Assembly (NCBI RefSeq): GCF_000832065.1
Contig: NZ_JXQM01000006.1
Span: 1 to 64,000 of the forward strand
Length of the DNA stretch: 64,000 nt
Direction of reading: 5' to 3'
DNA from: Nitrosospira sp. NpAV
GTDB lineage: Bacteria > Pseudomonadota > Gammaproteobacteria > Burkholderiales > Nitrosomonadaceae
Shown: positions 50,358-60,603 of the stretch, piece by piece
Layout: every line of letters begins with the position of its first letter
Position numbering within the stretch: the first letter of the stretch is position 1
Made by a program: the position numbers and the translations under genes
The notes under the pieces: model-generated
Database searches by the model: none
Told to the model about the DNA's origin: nothing
The model's input: the letters and a program-made list of their open reading frames with translations, nothing else

Positions 50358-53015
50358 TTAGAATTTGGTACTCCGGACGGGAGTGCGCAGTATCGCAGGG
50401 AGTATAACGAGCGTACAGATCAAAGTAAAAGTCAGTCCCACAGTCAGCATTATTCCGATACTGGCGGTACCCTGGTGCGATGAAAGCATAAGACTCGCGA
50501 AATCCACCAGGGCAGTCAGAGCGCTATAAAAAATGGCCCGTGCGGTGCTGGTGTGAATCAAAACTTCGCTCACCATTTCATTGTTCAGGCTTCGGTGCAC
50601 CATATGTAAGCTGCTGTCGATACCAAGACCCAGCAATAATGGCAGGGCGATAATATTGGCGAAGTTGAATGGGACATCCAATAGAATAGTGAATGCGGCA
50701 GTGAATAAACTGGACAACAAAAGCGGGGTCAGCACTAACAACATGTACTTCATACTGCGCAATATTATCAGCAGCGCGACGATAATTCCAAGTAGCGCCA
50801 GCAAGAACGCCTGAACGAATGCCTGCACAACGGCTTCGCCTGCCTCAAGACTTACCATGGGCGCCCCAGTTGCATTTGGCGCCACTTCCTGGACCGCGCG
50901 TACAAAACGCCGCAATGCCTCATTGTCATTGAGATCTTCCGTGGGGTACACTGCCAGCCGGTATTCGCCCGACTGGCTATGCCAGCGTCCACCCAGTGAT
51001 TCGGGGAGATCTTGTTCTTTAAATGGAACGGCTTCCGTGGCAGTGTGCAGACTCCGCAAGGCAGCGGGCAGCGTCGTAAGCAGATCTTCCTCGACGGCAT
51101 GTAGCAGTTTACGTTTTTCGTCTGCGCTGGCCGCATCGAGTTTAGCAAACAGCGAGTCCAGAGACGCTTTGAGGATGCGTATGGTTCCGGACGCAGGATG
51201 ACCAGGTCGCTCCGCCATGAATCGATCTAATGCAACGGCCAGTTCATCAAGCGCTTTTCGCTGCCGCAGTGAGGCGTCTTCCCCGATAGCTCGCGCCTTG
51301 TTTGAAACCGAGATCGGGCCAATCGTAAGTGCCATTTCCTCGATAAGCTGGAGTTTTTCCTCCTGCTCCGTCGGCACAAAATCGAGGATCGTGGCCACCT
51401 TGTTCACTTCAGGAAGCTCGGCCAGTCGCTGGGCCAAGCGTTCCGTTTCCTTCTGATCGTTAGCCAGCACAACCGCATGCCAGGGTGAATGGTCGGCATC
51501 CACAAGAAGCTCCCGGAAAGTGCGCACCGCTTCTCCGGTTTGATCTTGCATATTCAGTAAATTGTAGTCGAATCTTACCTGAGGCAGCAGGGCAATAGCC
51601 CCAATGGCTGCCACTGCCGTAGCAGCATAGGTCAATTTGTGCCATTTTAAGGAAAATTCGAGTACTTTCCCGACAGAACCCTTCTTAAGGGACGGTGTTT
51701 GCAGCCGTTTTGGCAGGCAACGTAGCAGGGCAGGGCCCAAGGTAAGGGTAACCAGCAGACTGATAATCATGCCGGTACCGGAGATGATTCCCAGCTCCGC
51801 TACTCCGCTATAATCGGTAGGCATGAACGCGTAGAACCCTATGGCATTGGTGATGGTACACGCAGTCAATGCGGCGCCGGCATCCCCGCCAGATATATGT
51901 GCGGCCTCTATCGACGGAAGGCCACCTTCCAGAACCTCGCGATATCGCAGCAGAAAGTGGATTGCAAAATCTGCTCCTAAACCAATGTATAACACCGCAA
52001 AAGCAATGGAAATCAGGTTTAGGTGGCCGACTATCGCAGTGGCGAAGGCCGCGGTGAGAATCAGGCCCATTGTCAGACAAAGCAGTACGTTGAGTATCAA
52101 TCCGGCGGTACGCATCGCGAAATAAAGTACGACCGCCACCAGGATAAATGTAATCATCCCGGCGTATTCCATTCCGCGAAGCGAACTGTTGAGCTCTTCT
52201 TCGGCTAGCGCTACCTCGCCGGTAATACGCAACCGCACTGGCCCATTCTCCGTTACGCCGGTATCTTTCGCGGCGGCGTGCAGCGCCGCGATGGATTGTT
52301 CGGCCGGAAACATCAGGGTGTAATCCAGCCTCGGTTTTACTACGATCAGCTCTTGGTATTTGCTTTTCTGGGGTTCCCCATGGAACAGGGACTGCCATGA
52401 CAATACCCTGGGTGAACCCGCGAGCCGTGCATCCAGAGTGGTACTCAACCCACTGAGCACAGGCTGAAGATCCATGCTGCGTCCCTTGCGCAGTTCGTCC
52501 ACGGCGCCGGTGAGTACAGAGAGAAAGGCAGGCAGGGTGGGGTCGCCGGCAATATGGGCAATCAGCGGCTGCGCCGCGGCCAAGCTGTCAGTAATCTGTT
52601 CCAGCTCTGCGAGACTTTGATAGAGCAAGCCATTACGCGCGAAGAAATCATTCACGCTTGGAGGATAGACATCATGAAAATTCGTGGTGTCCTCTTTTAA
52701 ACGTGCTGCGAGACGGTCTGCCGCTATGTAGGCCTGCTCAGGTGTGGGCGCATCCAACACCACCAACAGTGTTTCCATGTCCTGCGGAAAAGTTTTATTG
52801 TAGTGCTTTATGTTGACACGAAACGGCAGGTGCTCGGAGAGCATATCTGTGGTATCGGTATTCATGCCAAGATTGCGCGAAACATAGACGCTGCATGCCA
52901 TGGCAGTCAACAATGCTCCCACAAGAATCCAGGCACCGTAACGGTAGGAGATAGTGGACCAGCGCGCGAAAATATCGTAGATGCGGCTGTTAGAAGCTTT
53001 GGCGGGAATAGTCAT
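50358..53015 (-). CDS. hpnN: hopanoid-associated RND transporter HpnN
   Basis: MMPL/RND-family exporter of 885 residues. One helix near the N-terminus is followed by a large periplasmic domain, a helix block (LRGMEYAGMITFILVAVVLY ...), a second periplasmic domain, and a final helix block. HpnN moves hopanoids to the outer membrane in Rhodopseudomonas. It follows hpnM, matching known hopanoid loci. Confidence 0.92.
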   Translation of the reverse strand: MTIPAKASNSRIYDIFARWSTISYRYGAWILVGALLTAMACSVYVSRNLGMNTDTTDMLSEHLPFRVNIKHYNKTFPQDMETLLVVLDAPTPEQAYIAADRLAARLKEDTTNFHDVYPPSVNDFFARNGLLYQSLAELEQITDSLAAAQPLIAHIAGDPTLPAFLSVLTGAVDELRKGRSMDLQPVLSGLSTTLDARLAGSPRVLSWQSLFHGEPQKSKYQELIVVKPRLDYTLMFPAEQSIAALHAAAKDTGVTENGPVRLRITGEVALAEEELNSSLRGMEYAGMITFILVAVVLYFAMRTAGLILNVLLCLTMGLILTAAFATAIVGHLNLISIAFAVLYIGLGADFAIHFLLRYREVLEGGLPSIEAAHISGGDAGAALTACTITNAIGFYAFMPTDYSGVAELGIISGTGMIISLLVTLTLGPALLRCLPKRLQTPSLKKGSVGKVLEFSLKWHKLTYAATAVAAIGAIALLPQVRFDYNLLNMQDQTGEAVRTFRELLVDADHSPWHAVVLANDQKETERLAQRLAELPEVNKVATILDFVPTEQEEKLQLIEEMALTIGPISVSNKARAIGEDASLRQRKALDELAVALDRFMAERPGHPASGTIRILKASLDSLFAKLDAASADEKRKLLHAVEEDLLTTLPAALRSLHTATEAVPFKEQDLPESLGGRWHSQSGEYRLAVYPTEDLNDNEALRRFVRAVQEVAPNATGAPMVSLEAGEAVVQAFVQAFLLALLGIIVALLIILRSMKYMLLVLTPLLLSSLFTAAFTILLDVPFNFANIIALPLLLGLGIDSSLHMVHRSLNNEMVSEVLIHTSTARAIFYSALTALVDFASLMLSSHQGTASIGIMLTVGLTFTLICTLVILPAILRTPVRSTKF

Positions 53016-53063
53016 CCTTCAGGAAGAATTTGGAGCGATCTGCCCTTGGTGTTGCCTGATTTT

Positions 53064-53696
53064 TTATTCTTCTTCAGTCAGGGCGATCTTTTTCTTGAGC
53101 ATGTCAATGAGGGTCTGGAAACCATCACGCTGAAGAATGGCACGATACTCTACGCGCTTGAGTGCCAGATCACTGACACCGTCGGCCAAGATATTGACAA
53201 TGCGCCACCCCTCGTTACCCTGGCGCAGAATGTAGTCGAAGCGCACAGACTCGCCCTTCAACGGAACGAGCTTGCTGCGCACCATTACTTGATCCCGCGG
53301 CATGGCCTGTTGTTCCACAATTTCAAAACGCTCGCCTTCGTGACTTTTAAACCATCCCGCATAAGTACCAATGCTAAGCTTCCGAAAAACGTCCGTAAAG
53401 GTATGTTGCTGACTGGCATCTAACTGAGTCCAGTTGGGTCCCAAGGTGGTACGTGCGATAAAATCGAGATCGTGAGTTTGATTGATGACGGGGGCCAGAA
53501 GGTCCAGGCGGCCTCGATAACCCAGTTTCGCACCCTCGTGCATTGCTTTGATAAGAGCTTCGTGCAGGCGGCTTACGATCTGTTCCGGACTACTGGAGTT
53601 TGCAGTTTCAGCCCAGGATTGAGGCGTAAATACAAACATGACCACCATTATTACATGGAGTTGCCACACAGATTTGATTACACGCAGGACTTTCAT
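53064..53696 (-). CDS. hpnM: HpnM, MlaC/Ttg2D-like periplasmic lipid-binding protein
   Basis: Soluble periplasmic protein of 210 residues with an N-terminal signal peptide (ending near PQSWAETA). The MlaC-type core includes VINQTHDLDFIARTTLG and GNEGWRIVNILADGVSDLALKR. The start at 53696 is preceded by AAAGG; the frame is open to 53903, but that stretch has no family sequence. Located directly before hpnN, which it presumably feeds. Confidence 0.9.
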   Translation of the reverse strand: MKVLRVIKSVWQLHVIMVVMFVFTPQSWAETANSSSPEQIVSRLHEALIKAMHEGAKLGYRGRLDLLAPVINQTHDLDFIARTTLGPNWTQLDASQQHTFTDVFRKLSIGTYAGWFKSHEGERFEIVEQQAMPRDQVMVRSKLVPLKGESVRFDYILRQGNEGWRIVNILADGVSDLALKRVEYRAILQRDGFQTLIDMLKKKIALTEEE

Positions 53697-53927
53697 ATTG
53701 ACTACCTTTACCGCAAGTGAGCTAACCGCGCGCCGTAACGTAGCGCCGAAGTCCATGTCATTGCCGATAGCTAGTGGACCCATGACAGATACCGTCGCGT
53801 ACCTGCCCCTGTCATCGGATGCCTGGATTGCAGGCTCCCAATAACTTGCGAGCTTCGATGGCGCCGGCGCACCATCGAAGCTCATGCGAATGCTCCATGC
53901 CAATACGCTTCGACCGCTTGACTATCT

Positions 53928-55037
53928 TTACCGCTCCATCCTGACAGGAATTCCACCAATCGTCTTGCGAGCTTTCAATTCCTCGGTTACCCATTTCGGC
54001 GTGGGCTCGGCCACCATCGGACCTGTCGTTCTTGGACCTCTGAGCGAGGCCAGCAATGCCTTGAGCGGATGCTGCAAGGTATCTTCAACGGCAGTCGCTT
54101 CGTAACCGCAATGGGCCATGCATTGCGCGCATTTTGGATTGCTGCTGTTACCGTATTTTTCCCAGGGTGTGTCATCCAGCAGTTCCTTAAAACTGGTCGC
54201 GTATCCCTCGTCCGGTAATAAATAGCAGGGTTTTTGCCAGCCGAATATGTTGCGCGTCGGATTACCCCATGGGGTGCAGGCATAATCCTGATTGCCGGCC
54301 AGAAAATCAAGATAAAGCTTGGAATGATTCAATTTCCAGTTACGCTTCTTGCCGATTTCAAAAATACCCCGGAATAGCTTCTTGGTATCCTGTCCCTTGA
54401 TAAAGATATCCTGCTTCGGCGCGCGTTCATAGCTGAACCCTGGTGCAATGGTTGCACCCTCAATACCCAATTCCATGGCGTAATCCAGAAATTCGGCGAC
54501 ATCATCCGGGGTTTCACCCTGAAACAGGGTACAGTTTACGGTGACCCTAAATCCTCTTGCCACACACAATTTGATTGCCTCAACCGCCCGATCAAAAACA
54601 CCATCCTGGCAGACCGAGGCATCATGCCTCTCTTTCATGCCATCCAAATGAATGGAAAAAGTCAGATAGGGGGATGGGGTATAGTCATCAATCCTTTTTT
54701 TCAACAAAAGCGCATTCGTGCAGAGATAAACATACTTCTTTCGGGCAATAATCCCTGCAATAATTTGTGGCATTTCCTTGTGTATCAGGGGTTCGCCGCC
54801 AGGAATTGATACCATCGGCGCACCGCATTCATCAACGGCCTGCATGCATTGCTCAAATGAAAGACGCTGATCAAGAACATCTTCAGGGTAATCGATTTTG
54901 CCGCAACCCGCACAGGCCAGGTTACAGCGAAACAAAGGTTCCAGCATCAGAACCAAAGGATATTTTTTTACTCCTTTCAACTTTTGCTTGAGCAGATAAC
55001 TACCCACAGCTATCTGCTGACGTAAAGGAACTCCCAT
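53928..55037 (-). CDS. hpnH: hopanoid radical SAM protein HpnH (adenosylhopane synthase)
   Basis: Radical SAM enzyme that attaches the adenosyl group to diploptene, the first step of C35 hopanoid side-chain synthesis. The 4Fe-4S motif is Cys38-x3-Cys42-x2-Cys45 in CNLACAGC. A C-terminal Cys cluster (NPKCAQCMAHCGYE) resembles an auxiliary iron-sulfur or SPASM-like site. The start at 55037 has GGAGG eight bases upstream; TTG 55052 is possible but worse. 369 residues. Confidence 0.95.
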   Translation of the reverse strand: MGVPLRQQIAVGSYLLKQKLKGVKKYPLVLMLEPLFRCNLACAGCGKIDYPEDVLDQRLSFEQCMQAVDECGAPMVSIPGGEPLIHKEMPQIIAGIIARKKYVYLCTNALLLKKRIDDYTPSPYLTFSIHLDGMKERHDASVCQDGVFDRAVEAIKLCVARGFRVTVNCTLFQGETPDDVAEFLDYAMELGIEGATIAPGFSYERAPKQDIFIKGQDTKKLFRGIFEIGKKRNWKLNHSKLYLDFLAGNQDYACTPWGNPTRNIFGWQKPCYLLPDEGYATSFKELLDDTPWEKYGNSSNPKCAQCMAHCGYEATAVEDTLQHPLKALLASLRGPRTTGPMVAEPTPKWVTEELKARKTIGGIPVRMER

Positions 55038-55322
55038 GAGTAAATCCTCCAAAAAACTTCAATTAACTGACTGATATCCGCTCAGAACCCATCTTTCTTT
55101 ATTATTCTGGAAGCCGCAAAGATTTCTTACTACCCTGTGGGTAATCTCATCTATCGTTTTTGCTTCTTCCTGGTGACATTTTTATTGCATCCGTATAGTA
55201 GCATGGATGGTCCATAAACTAAACACACAGCCGCTTTAGGGTTAATATCCAAGCGTTGTTTGAGACTGGGTTCGAAAAAATTCCCGCAGAAGATGTAGGA
55301 TTCTTCCATCGCAAATCCGAGC
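55038..55322. other. intergenic region between porin and hpnH
   Basis: Holds the hpnH promoter (reading left) and a small inverted repeat ACCCtgtGGGT near 55131-55141. No gene is supported. Confidence 0.4.
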
Positions 55323-55353
55323 AAAAAAATGGGGCGCCGAAGCGCCCCATTTT
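55323..55353 (-). terminator. intrinsic terminator of the porin gene
   Basis: On the minus strand AAAATGGGGCGC and GCGCCCCATTTT pair around a TTCG tetraloop and run into seven Ts, 17 bases after the porin stop: a textbook rho-independent terminator. Confidence 0.95.
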
Positions 55354-55369
55354 AACTGACCTTACTTGA

Positions 55370-56620
55370 TTAAAAGTTGTGACGAACACCAATCGTATAG
55401 GTAGCACGGCTGCCGGTCGCATAATTAGGCGCGTTAATGCCGCCAAAGTTATTTGCCGCCGCGGTGTTTGGATTATCCACATATACGTGCTGATAGCCAC
55501 CAAAAACACTGGTACGTTTGCTCAGATTGTGGATAGCGCCCACCGTAAAGCTGTCGGCACTGCGTGCCGCTGAATTATTGATGCCGCCTGCATGAGCTTT
55601 GGTCATACCGCCTTGTGCCACGAGGGTGGTGCTGCCCCATTTGTATTGAGCGCCCGCGTGCCAGATATTGCCGTCCGCGCCCCAGTTCATTGCGGAATTA
55701 CACTGTCCCGAAACGAGACCTGTGTCAAGGGGATTGGCTGTTAGGGAAGCAGCGGTGGTACAGGTTGCGGAACCAATGGCGTTGTTGATGTTTTCATACT
55801 GCCCGCTGAGCTTGAAGTTTTCATAGGCCCAGGAAGCGCCGACTCGCCATACTTCTTCAGTTCTGAGACCCAGACCTTTTTGCTGATTGTTGGCATTGTC
55901 TCTGGAGTAACCGCCGAATATGTCAAAACCCATACCCATATAATCTACATGGTATTTGGCTGCGGCTTGACCGTCAAATTCACCATTCTGGCCGCCGGTG
56001 TTGCCTTGGCTACCCAAGCCGCCGGGAAGAAAACTGGCTCCAATGCCGCCGGTTTGAAGCGGATTGAGAGAATTTGCGTCACCGGGCATCAGCAAAGCTG
56101 CAAAGGTGAAGCCTTCTATGTTTGCGGAATCGTAACGGATAGCACTGTTAACAAAACCATTTGCGCCTGAACCCAAGCCGTTGGCGCCTCCGGACATGGT
56201 ACCACCGGCGCCGTTGGCTTGCAGGGTAGTGTAGGCAAACGGATCAATCGTCATACCGCCAGCGAAGTCCTTGAACGGAGACTGGACACGGCCGAATTTG
56301 ACATCGCCCCATTGATTGCTGGAAAGTCCCACCCACTGCTCGCGAGGAGTAGTGGCCGAACCCGCTCCCGCGTTCAGACCCATTTCCATACGGGCATTAG
56401 CTTTGAATCCATTGCCCAGATCCTCGGTAATGTGCAGTCCCCAACGTGACGAACGGGAATTGTCCTGCAGCGCTCCCTGGCTGGGCTGGCCCGCAAAGTC
56501 AACGAGACTGTATTCAGCTTGCACCCGGCCAAATATCGTAACATTCGTCCCCTGAGCGGATGCAACCACCGGGGCTGCGAGTGCCCCAGCGACAGCCAGT
56601 GCAATCAGTTTCTTTTTCAT
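55370..56620 (-). CDS. Gram-negative general porin
   Basis: Outer-membrane beta-barrel of 416 residues with signal peptide MKKKLIALAVAGALAAPVVASA. The N-terminal strand VTIFGRVQAEYSLVDF and the C-terminal ATYTIGVRHNF, ending in Phe, are typical of betaproteobacterial trimeric porins of the OmpC-like class. Strong Shine-Dalgarno (AAAGGAGAT) and a strong terminator imply high expression. Pore specificity is not evident. Confidence 0.93.
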   Translation of the reverse strand: MKKKLIALAVAGALAAPVVASAQGTNVTIFGRVQAEYSLVDFAGQPSQGALQDNSRSSRWGLHITEDLGNGFKANARMEMGLNAGAGSATTPREQWVGLSSNQWGDVKFGRVQSPFKDFAGGMTIDPFAYTTLQANGAGGTMSGGANGLGSGANGFVNSAIRYDSANIEGFTFAALLMPGDANSLNPLQTGGIGASFLPGGLGSQGNTGGQNGEFDGQAAAKYHVDYMGMGFDIFGGYSRDNANNQQKGLGLRTEEVWRVGASWAYENFKLSGQYENINNAIGSATCTTAASLTANPLDTGLVSGQCNSAMNWGADGNIWHAGAQYKWGSTTLVAQGGMTKAHAGGINNSAARSADSFTVGAIHNLSKRTSVFGGYQHVYVDNPNTAAANNFGGINAPNYATGSRATYTIGVRHNF

Positions 56621-56873
56621 GTGGAAAATCTCCTTTAAAGTTGAAACGGTGGGGCCATCTCACCGACCCTATTTCGGTGGAGTGCGTCCCGCTACTTGGA
56701 CCTCTCAAAGTGAGAAGGTTGAGAGAGATTGTGCCTAAAGCAACAACGTGTAGCAAGGAAATCAAGAAACTTTCCGAATACGCGTGAAACTTGTGTTGCT
56801 TTTTTGCAACAAAATCGATTATGCCGCAATTCCAGCGCCTGCCTTAAAAAGGAAGGCCTTGGTTCGCTACACT

Positions 56874-57707
56874 TTATCCGAATAATCGCGCCAGCTCAAC
56901 CCCCGGATTATCCGCGCGCATGAAGGCTTCACCCACCAGGAAAGCGTCGACTTGATGAGCGCGCATCAACATAACATCGGCCGGCGCGAGAATTCCGCTT
57001 TCGGTGACCACGATATGCGTCCGCGGGATACGGTCAAGCAATTGCAGCGTAGTATCCAGGCGTGTTTCGAAAGTGCGCAGGTTGCGATTGTTGATGCCGA
57101 TCAGCGGGGAATTCAAGCATAGCGCAAGTTCCAGTTCCTCCCCGTCGTGAACTTCAATCAGTACCGCCATACCCAGCGCTTGGGCAAGTGATTCCAGTTT
57201 GCGCATTTCCGCAAGAATTTCTTTCTTCGTCCTGCATTCTCCGGTCGAAGCGGATGGCATACAGAACGCCGCGACGATGATCAGGATACAGTCCGCTCCC
57301 ATGGCTCGCGCCTCAACCACCTGATATTCTTCCAGCATGAAATCCTTGCGCAATACCGGTAGATCGCATGCCGCCCGGGCCTGCTTGAGGTATTCTGCGT
57401 TCCCGCCAAAAAATTGCGCATCAGTCAGCACCGACAGGCAGGCCGCGCCATGCAACGCATAACTGGCCGCGATCACGGCAGGATCGAAATGCTCGCGCAG
57501 CACGCCCCTGCTAGGACTGGCCTTCTTGATTTCCGCAATGACCGCGGGCCGGCCGGCAGCAATCCTGGCGCGAATCGCTGCCGTGAAATTACGCGGCGGG
57601 GAGGCCGTCTCGGCTTCCTGACGCAATGCGGATAAGGATTTGACTGCCTTTGCCGCGACAATTTCCCGTGCTTTGACAGTCAGGATCTCTTGCAGGATAT
57701 TAGGCAT
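56874..57707 (-). CDS. trpC: indole-3-glycerol phosphate synthase with an internal insertion
   Basis: TIM-barrel enzyme of tryptophan synthesis. Family segments are [13 protein letters not shown] (catalytic Lys), [23 protein letters not shown] and [11 protein letters not shown]. At 277 residues it is longer than usual: after LIIVAA, where relatives read directly into a helix starting near [11 protein letters not shown], residues about 148-165 ([17 protein letters not shown] region) look inserted. The ATG at 57707 lies two bases after the trpD stop. Last gene of trpGDC here. Confidence 0.93.
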   Translation of the reverse strand: MPNILQEILTVKAREIVAAKAVKSLSALRQEAETASPPRNFTAAIRARIAAGRPAVIAEIKKASPSRGVLREHFDPAVIAASYALHGAACLSVLTDAQFFGGNAEYLKQARAACDLPVLRKDFMLEEYQVVEARAMGADCILIIVAAFCMPSASTGECRTKKEILAEMRKLESLAQALGMAVLIEVHDGEELELALCLNSPLIGINNRNLRTFETRLDTTLQLLDRIPRTHIVVTESGILAPADVMLMRAHQVDAFLVGEAFMRADNPGVELARLFG

Positions 57708-57709
57708 TG

Positions 57710-58741
57710 TCAAGCTACCCGACTTGATAATTCGACCAGTTCCCGCAACTTTGCTTTGGCCGCTCCGGTTTCTATCGCGGTGCGAGCTTTTTCCAAACCT
57801 TGCGCCAGCGATTCCGCCACATCCGCAACATAAATCGCCGCCCCCGCATTGAGCAGCACAATATCAAGCGCGGGGCCTGGTTGATTATCCAGCACCGATA
57901 TCAACATCTCCCTGGATTGTGCACTGTCTTGCACTTGTATCGTTTCGATCGCGGCAGTCCTCAAACCGAAATCCTCCGGTTTGATGCTGTATTCGGTCAC
58001 TTTGCCGTGTCTGAGTTCGCCAATCCGGGTTTCTCCCGCTATCGTGATTTCATCCAGCCCGCCTTCTCCATGCCCGCCATGGACAACCATCACATGATCA
58101 CTACCCAGGCGCTGCAGCACCCGCGCGAGGATACCGACAAGATCTGGGTGAAATACACCCAGGACTTGATTCTTCGCCCCGGCTGGATTGGTCAATGGGC
58201 CCAGGATGTTGAACAGGGTACGTACGCCCAGCTCGCGCCGCACCGGCGCGGCATATTTCATGGCGCTGTGAAAATTGGGAGCAAACATGAAACCGAGACC
58301 GATTTCCCCAATGTCTTCCGCTATTTGCTCCGGCGTCTGATCAAGGTTGACGCCTAGGGCTTCAAGTACATCCGCACTTCCCGACTTGCTGGATACCGAG
58401 CGCCCGCCATGTTTCGCGACCCGTGCGCCGGCAGCCGCGGCAACGAAAGCGGCGGTGGTGGAAATGTTGAAAGTATGCGCCGCATCTCCACCAGTTCCGC
58501 AGGTATCCACCAGGTACCGACGATCCGCCACCTCAACCCGGGTGGCGAATTCACGCATCACTTGCGCGGCGGCGGCAATCTCGCCGATGGTTTCTTTCTT
58601 CACCCGCAGTCCGGTAAGGATGGCGGCGATCAGCCCTGGCGACAGCTCTCCGCGCATGATCTGACGCATGAGCGAAAGCATCTCGTCATGAAAGATTTCG
58701 CGATGCTCAATGATGCGCGTCAGCGCTTCCTGAGGACTCAT
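57710..58741 (-). CDS. trpD: anthranilate phosphoribosyltransferase
   Basis: Transfers phosphoribose from PRPP to anthranilate. The glycine-rich [17 protein letters not shown] motif and [23 protein letters not shown] are canonical. The start at 58741 ([11 protein letters not shown]) gives 343 residues; the frame extends to 58822 without family sequence. It lies between trpG and trpC. Confidence 0.96.
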   Translation of the reverse strand: MSPQEALTRIIEHREIFHDEMLSLMRQIMRGELSPGLIAAILTGLRVKKETIGEIAAAAQVMREFATRVEVADRRYLVDTCGTGGDAAHTFNISTTAAFVAAAAGARVAKHGGRSVSSKSGSADVLEALGVNLDQTPEQIAEDIGEIGLGFMFAPNFHSAMKYAAPVRRELGVRTLFNILGPLTNPAGAKNQVLGVFHPDLVGILARVLQRLGSDHVMVVHGGHGEGGLDEITIAGETRIGELRHGKVTEYSIKPEDFGLRTAAIETIQVQDSAQSREMLISVLDNQPGPALDIVLLNAGAAIYVADVAESLAQGLEKARTAIETGAAKAKLRELVELSSRVA

Positions 58742-58818
58742 GATCCCAAATCCAGCAGCTGGACTGCGTGGATTGGTCTGTTTTTGGGAGACACGGCAAG
58801 GCGCGGGGACATGGCTAT

Positions 58819-59382
58819 TCACTGATTCAAAAAATTTTCAAGCAATTTGTGTCCGTGCTCGGTCAGAATGGATTCCGGGTGAAATTGCAAGCCTTCGACC
58901 GCCAGGGTCCTATGGCGTATGCCCATGATTTCGCCATCTTCCGTCCAGGCGGTAATTTCCAGGCAATCCGGAAGACTCTCGCGTTCAATGACGAGAGAAT
59001 GATAGCGCGTGGCTGTAAACGGATTTGGCAGGTTCCGGAACATGCCTGTGCTATTGTGGAAAATGGGCGAAGTTTTGCCATGCATGAGTTTCTTGGCATG
59101 AACAATTTTTCCGCCAAAAGCCTGACCTATGCTTTGATGACCAAGGCAAACCCCTAATATGGGGACCTGGCTATTGTAGAGTTCAATTAGCGGTACCGAT
59201 ATCCCCGCTTTACTGGGCGTGCAAGGTCCGGGGGAAATGACAATGCGTGCGGGCTTCAACCGCGCGACTTCATCAGGCGTAATCTCATCGTTGCGAAACA
59301 CCACTACCTCTTCACCCAACTCGCCAAAATATTGGACCAGGTTGTAGGTAAAGGAATCGTAATTATCGATCATTAACAGCAT
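58819..59382 (-). CDS. trpG: anthranilate synthase glutamine amidotransferase subunit
   Basis: Class I glutamine amidotransferase that supplies ammonia to TrpE. Nucleophile Cys in [16 protein letters not shown], catalytic His-Glu in [13 protein letters not shown], and the [21 protein letters not shown]-terminus are clear. 187 residues. May double as PabA. trpE, which precedes trpG in many betaproteobacteria, is not adjacent in this window. Confidence 0.94.
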   Translation of the reverse strand: MLLMIDNYDSFTYNLVQYFGELGEEVVVFRNDEITPDEVARLKPARIVISPGPCTPSKAGISVPLIELYNSQVPILGVCLGHQSIGQAFGGKIVHAKKLMHGKTSPIFHNSTGMFRNLPNPFTATRYHSLVIERESLPDCLEITAWTEDGEIMGIRHRTLAVEGLQFHPESILTEHGHKLLENFLNQ

Positions 59383-60033
59383 ATCACAGTTATCTATTTG
59401 ATTTTACTAGTCAAGAAGCTGATATCAGGGTCTCGATACCTCGCTTTTTCAGACACCACTGACTTTGACCAAACCTAAATACGTCATTATCTCCTAGTTA
59501 ATTTTAGAATATACCAGAAGTATCAACCCCCCACTATTGCCCTCTGTGCTGGATGCTGTGCATACGAGAAATACTTATCGCTCAATCTCCATAATCAGTT
59601 TATCCATGGGATGAATGACAGTTACCGGTCTTGGATGACGCATTTCTGTCATTTCTAGTGATCGACTTTCTCTATCGTTCAATCCGCAAGAATCGGGGGC
59701 AATTCACCTTGAGTAGACGGGAGTATTTATCCCGATCCTACAAATCGATTATCAGCTTGCATAGTGGTAATATCACCGTATACAGAGCGTCATCGGCAAA
59801 GGCACGGCCTGCGGCCTTTCTTTTCGCCCTAACCGTAGATCATAGTTTTATCCGACGGACAAGCAAGGCTCTACCCTTCGGCTTCGCGAAGCATTCTCCA
59901 CATCACATATGGGTGGTGTACAGCCCTTCCCCGAACATTACAGATTCGTAATAATTTTGTCATCTTAACGTCAGAATTCACCCTCTATAATTCCCACGGT
60001 GGCTTTTTAAACACTGTGGTTTGAAGTCAATAG
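59383..60033. other. long intergenic region upstream of trpG
   Basis: About 650 bases with no supported gene. A 106-codon frame (59631-59951) lacks recognisable sequence and a good ribosome site. Small hairpins occur, for example CGGGA/TCCCG at about 59716-59732 and AAAGGC..GGCCTTT around 59798-59820. It should contain the trpG promoter; no Trp leader peptide with tandem Trp codons is visible. Confidence 0.45.
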
Positions 60034-60375
60034 CACCCACCACTTCGACCTGTAGAAACTAATCGCATAGTTGCTAAGCTTTTAGATGAGCTCATTGTAG
60101 AGAGGGACCACTTGGAAACCTTAAAGAACACCTCGGCAAAACTGAGTGAAGCAAAAGGCGAAAATTTCGCTATGCTTTGTTTACTGATTTGCTTTATAAA
60201 TTCGTTGTCAACCGATAAACGGGAAAACTTGCGAAATGATTTTGAGAAAGAAATAGAACTTATTCGAGTGGAACGTTTGGACTCAAATATTTCAGAGTAT
60301 TTCGACATTGGTGTAGAGAACACAGTGGCCGCCATTCGTCTCCTCTTATCTGATGATTTAAAAGCATCAAACTGA
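60034..60375 (+). CDS. orphan helical protein or gene remnant, no clear start
   Basis: An open frame of 113 codons from after TAG 60031-60033 to the stop at 60375. The sequence looks protein-like, with heptad-like helical stretches (IVAKLLDELIVERDHLETL, then RENLRNDFEKEIELIRVERL). There is no ATG; the first usable codon is TTG 60112 (87 residues), which would cut the helical N-terminus. Either a small protein with an unusual start or the 3' remnant of a longer gene. No family recognised. Confidence 0.4.
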   Translation, partial: HPPLRPVETNRIVAKLLDELIVERDHLETLKNTSAKLSEAKGENFAMLCLLICFINSLSTDKRENLRNDFEKEIELIRVERLDSNISEYFDIGVENTVAAIRLLLSDDLKASN

Positions 60376-60603
60376 CCACCCAGGGCACGCTATCTCCGTT
60401 GCTTTCTTTCGAACAGCACGCTACAGCCGGTAGCCAAGCCCAAAAATAAATAGTATGCGGCGCAATTGCGCCGGACCATTGTGGCAGGGAAATTCCAGGC
60501 GCGAATCTCTATGGCTGTGAGTCCGCCATCGACATCGTGCGAGCAAGGAAAATGATGATCGATCGCCCCATGGATAAGGCACGCGGGATTACCCGGGGCA
60601 TCC

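Noticed and set aside
59631-59951. 106-codon plus-strand frame upstream of trpG
   Set aside because: No family, no good ribosome site, and atypical residue composition; more likely a chance frame in non-coding sequence.
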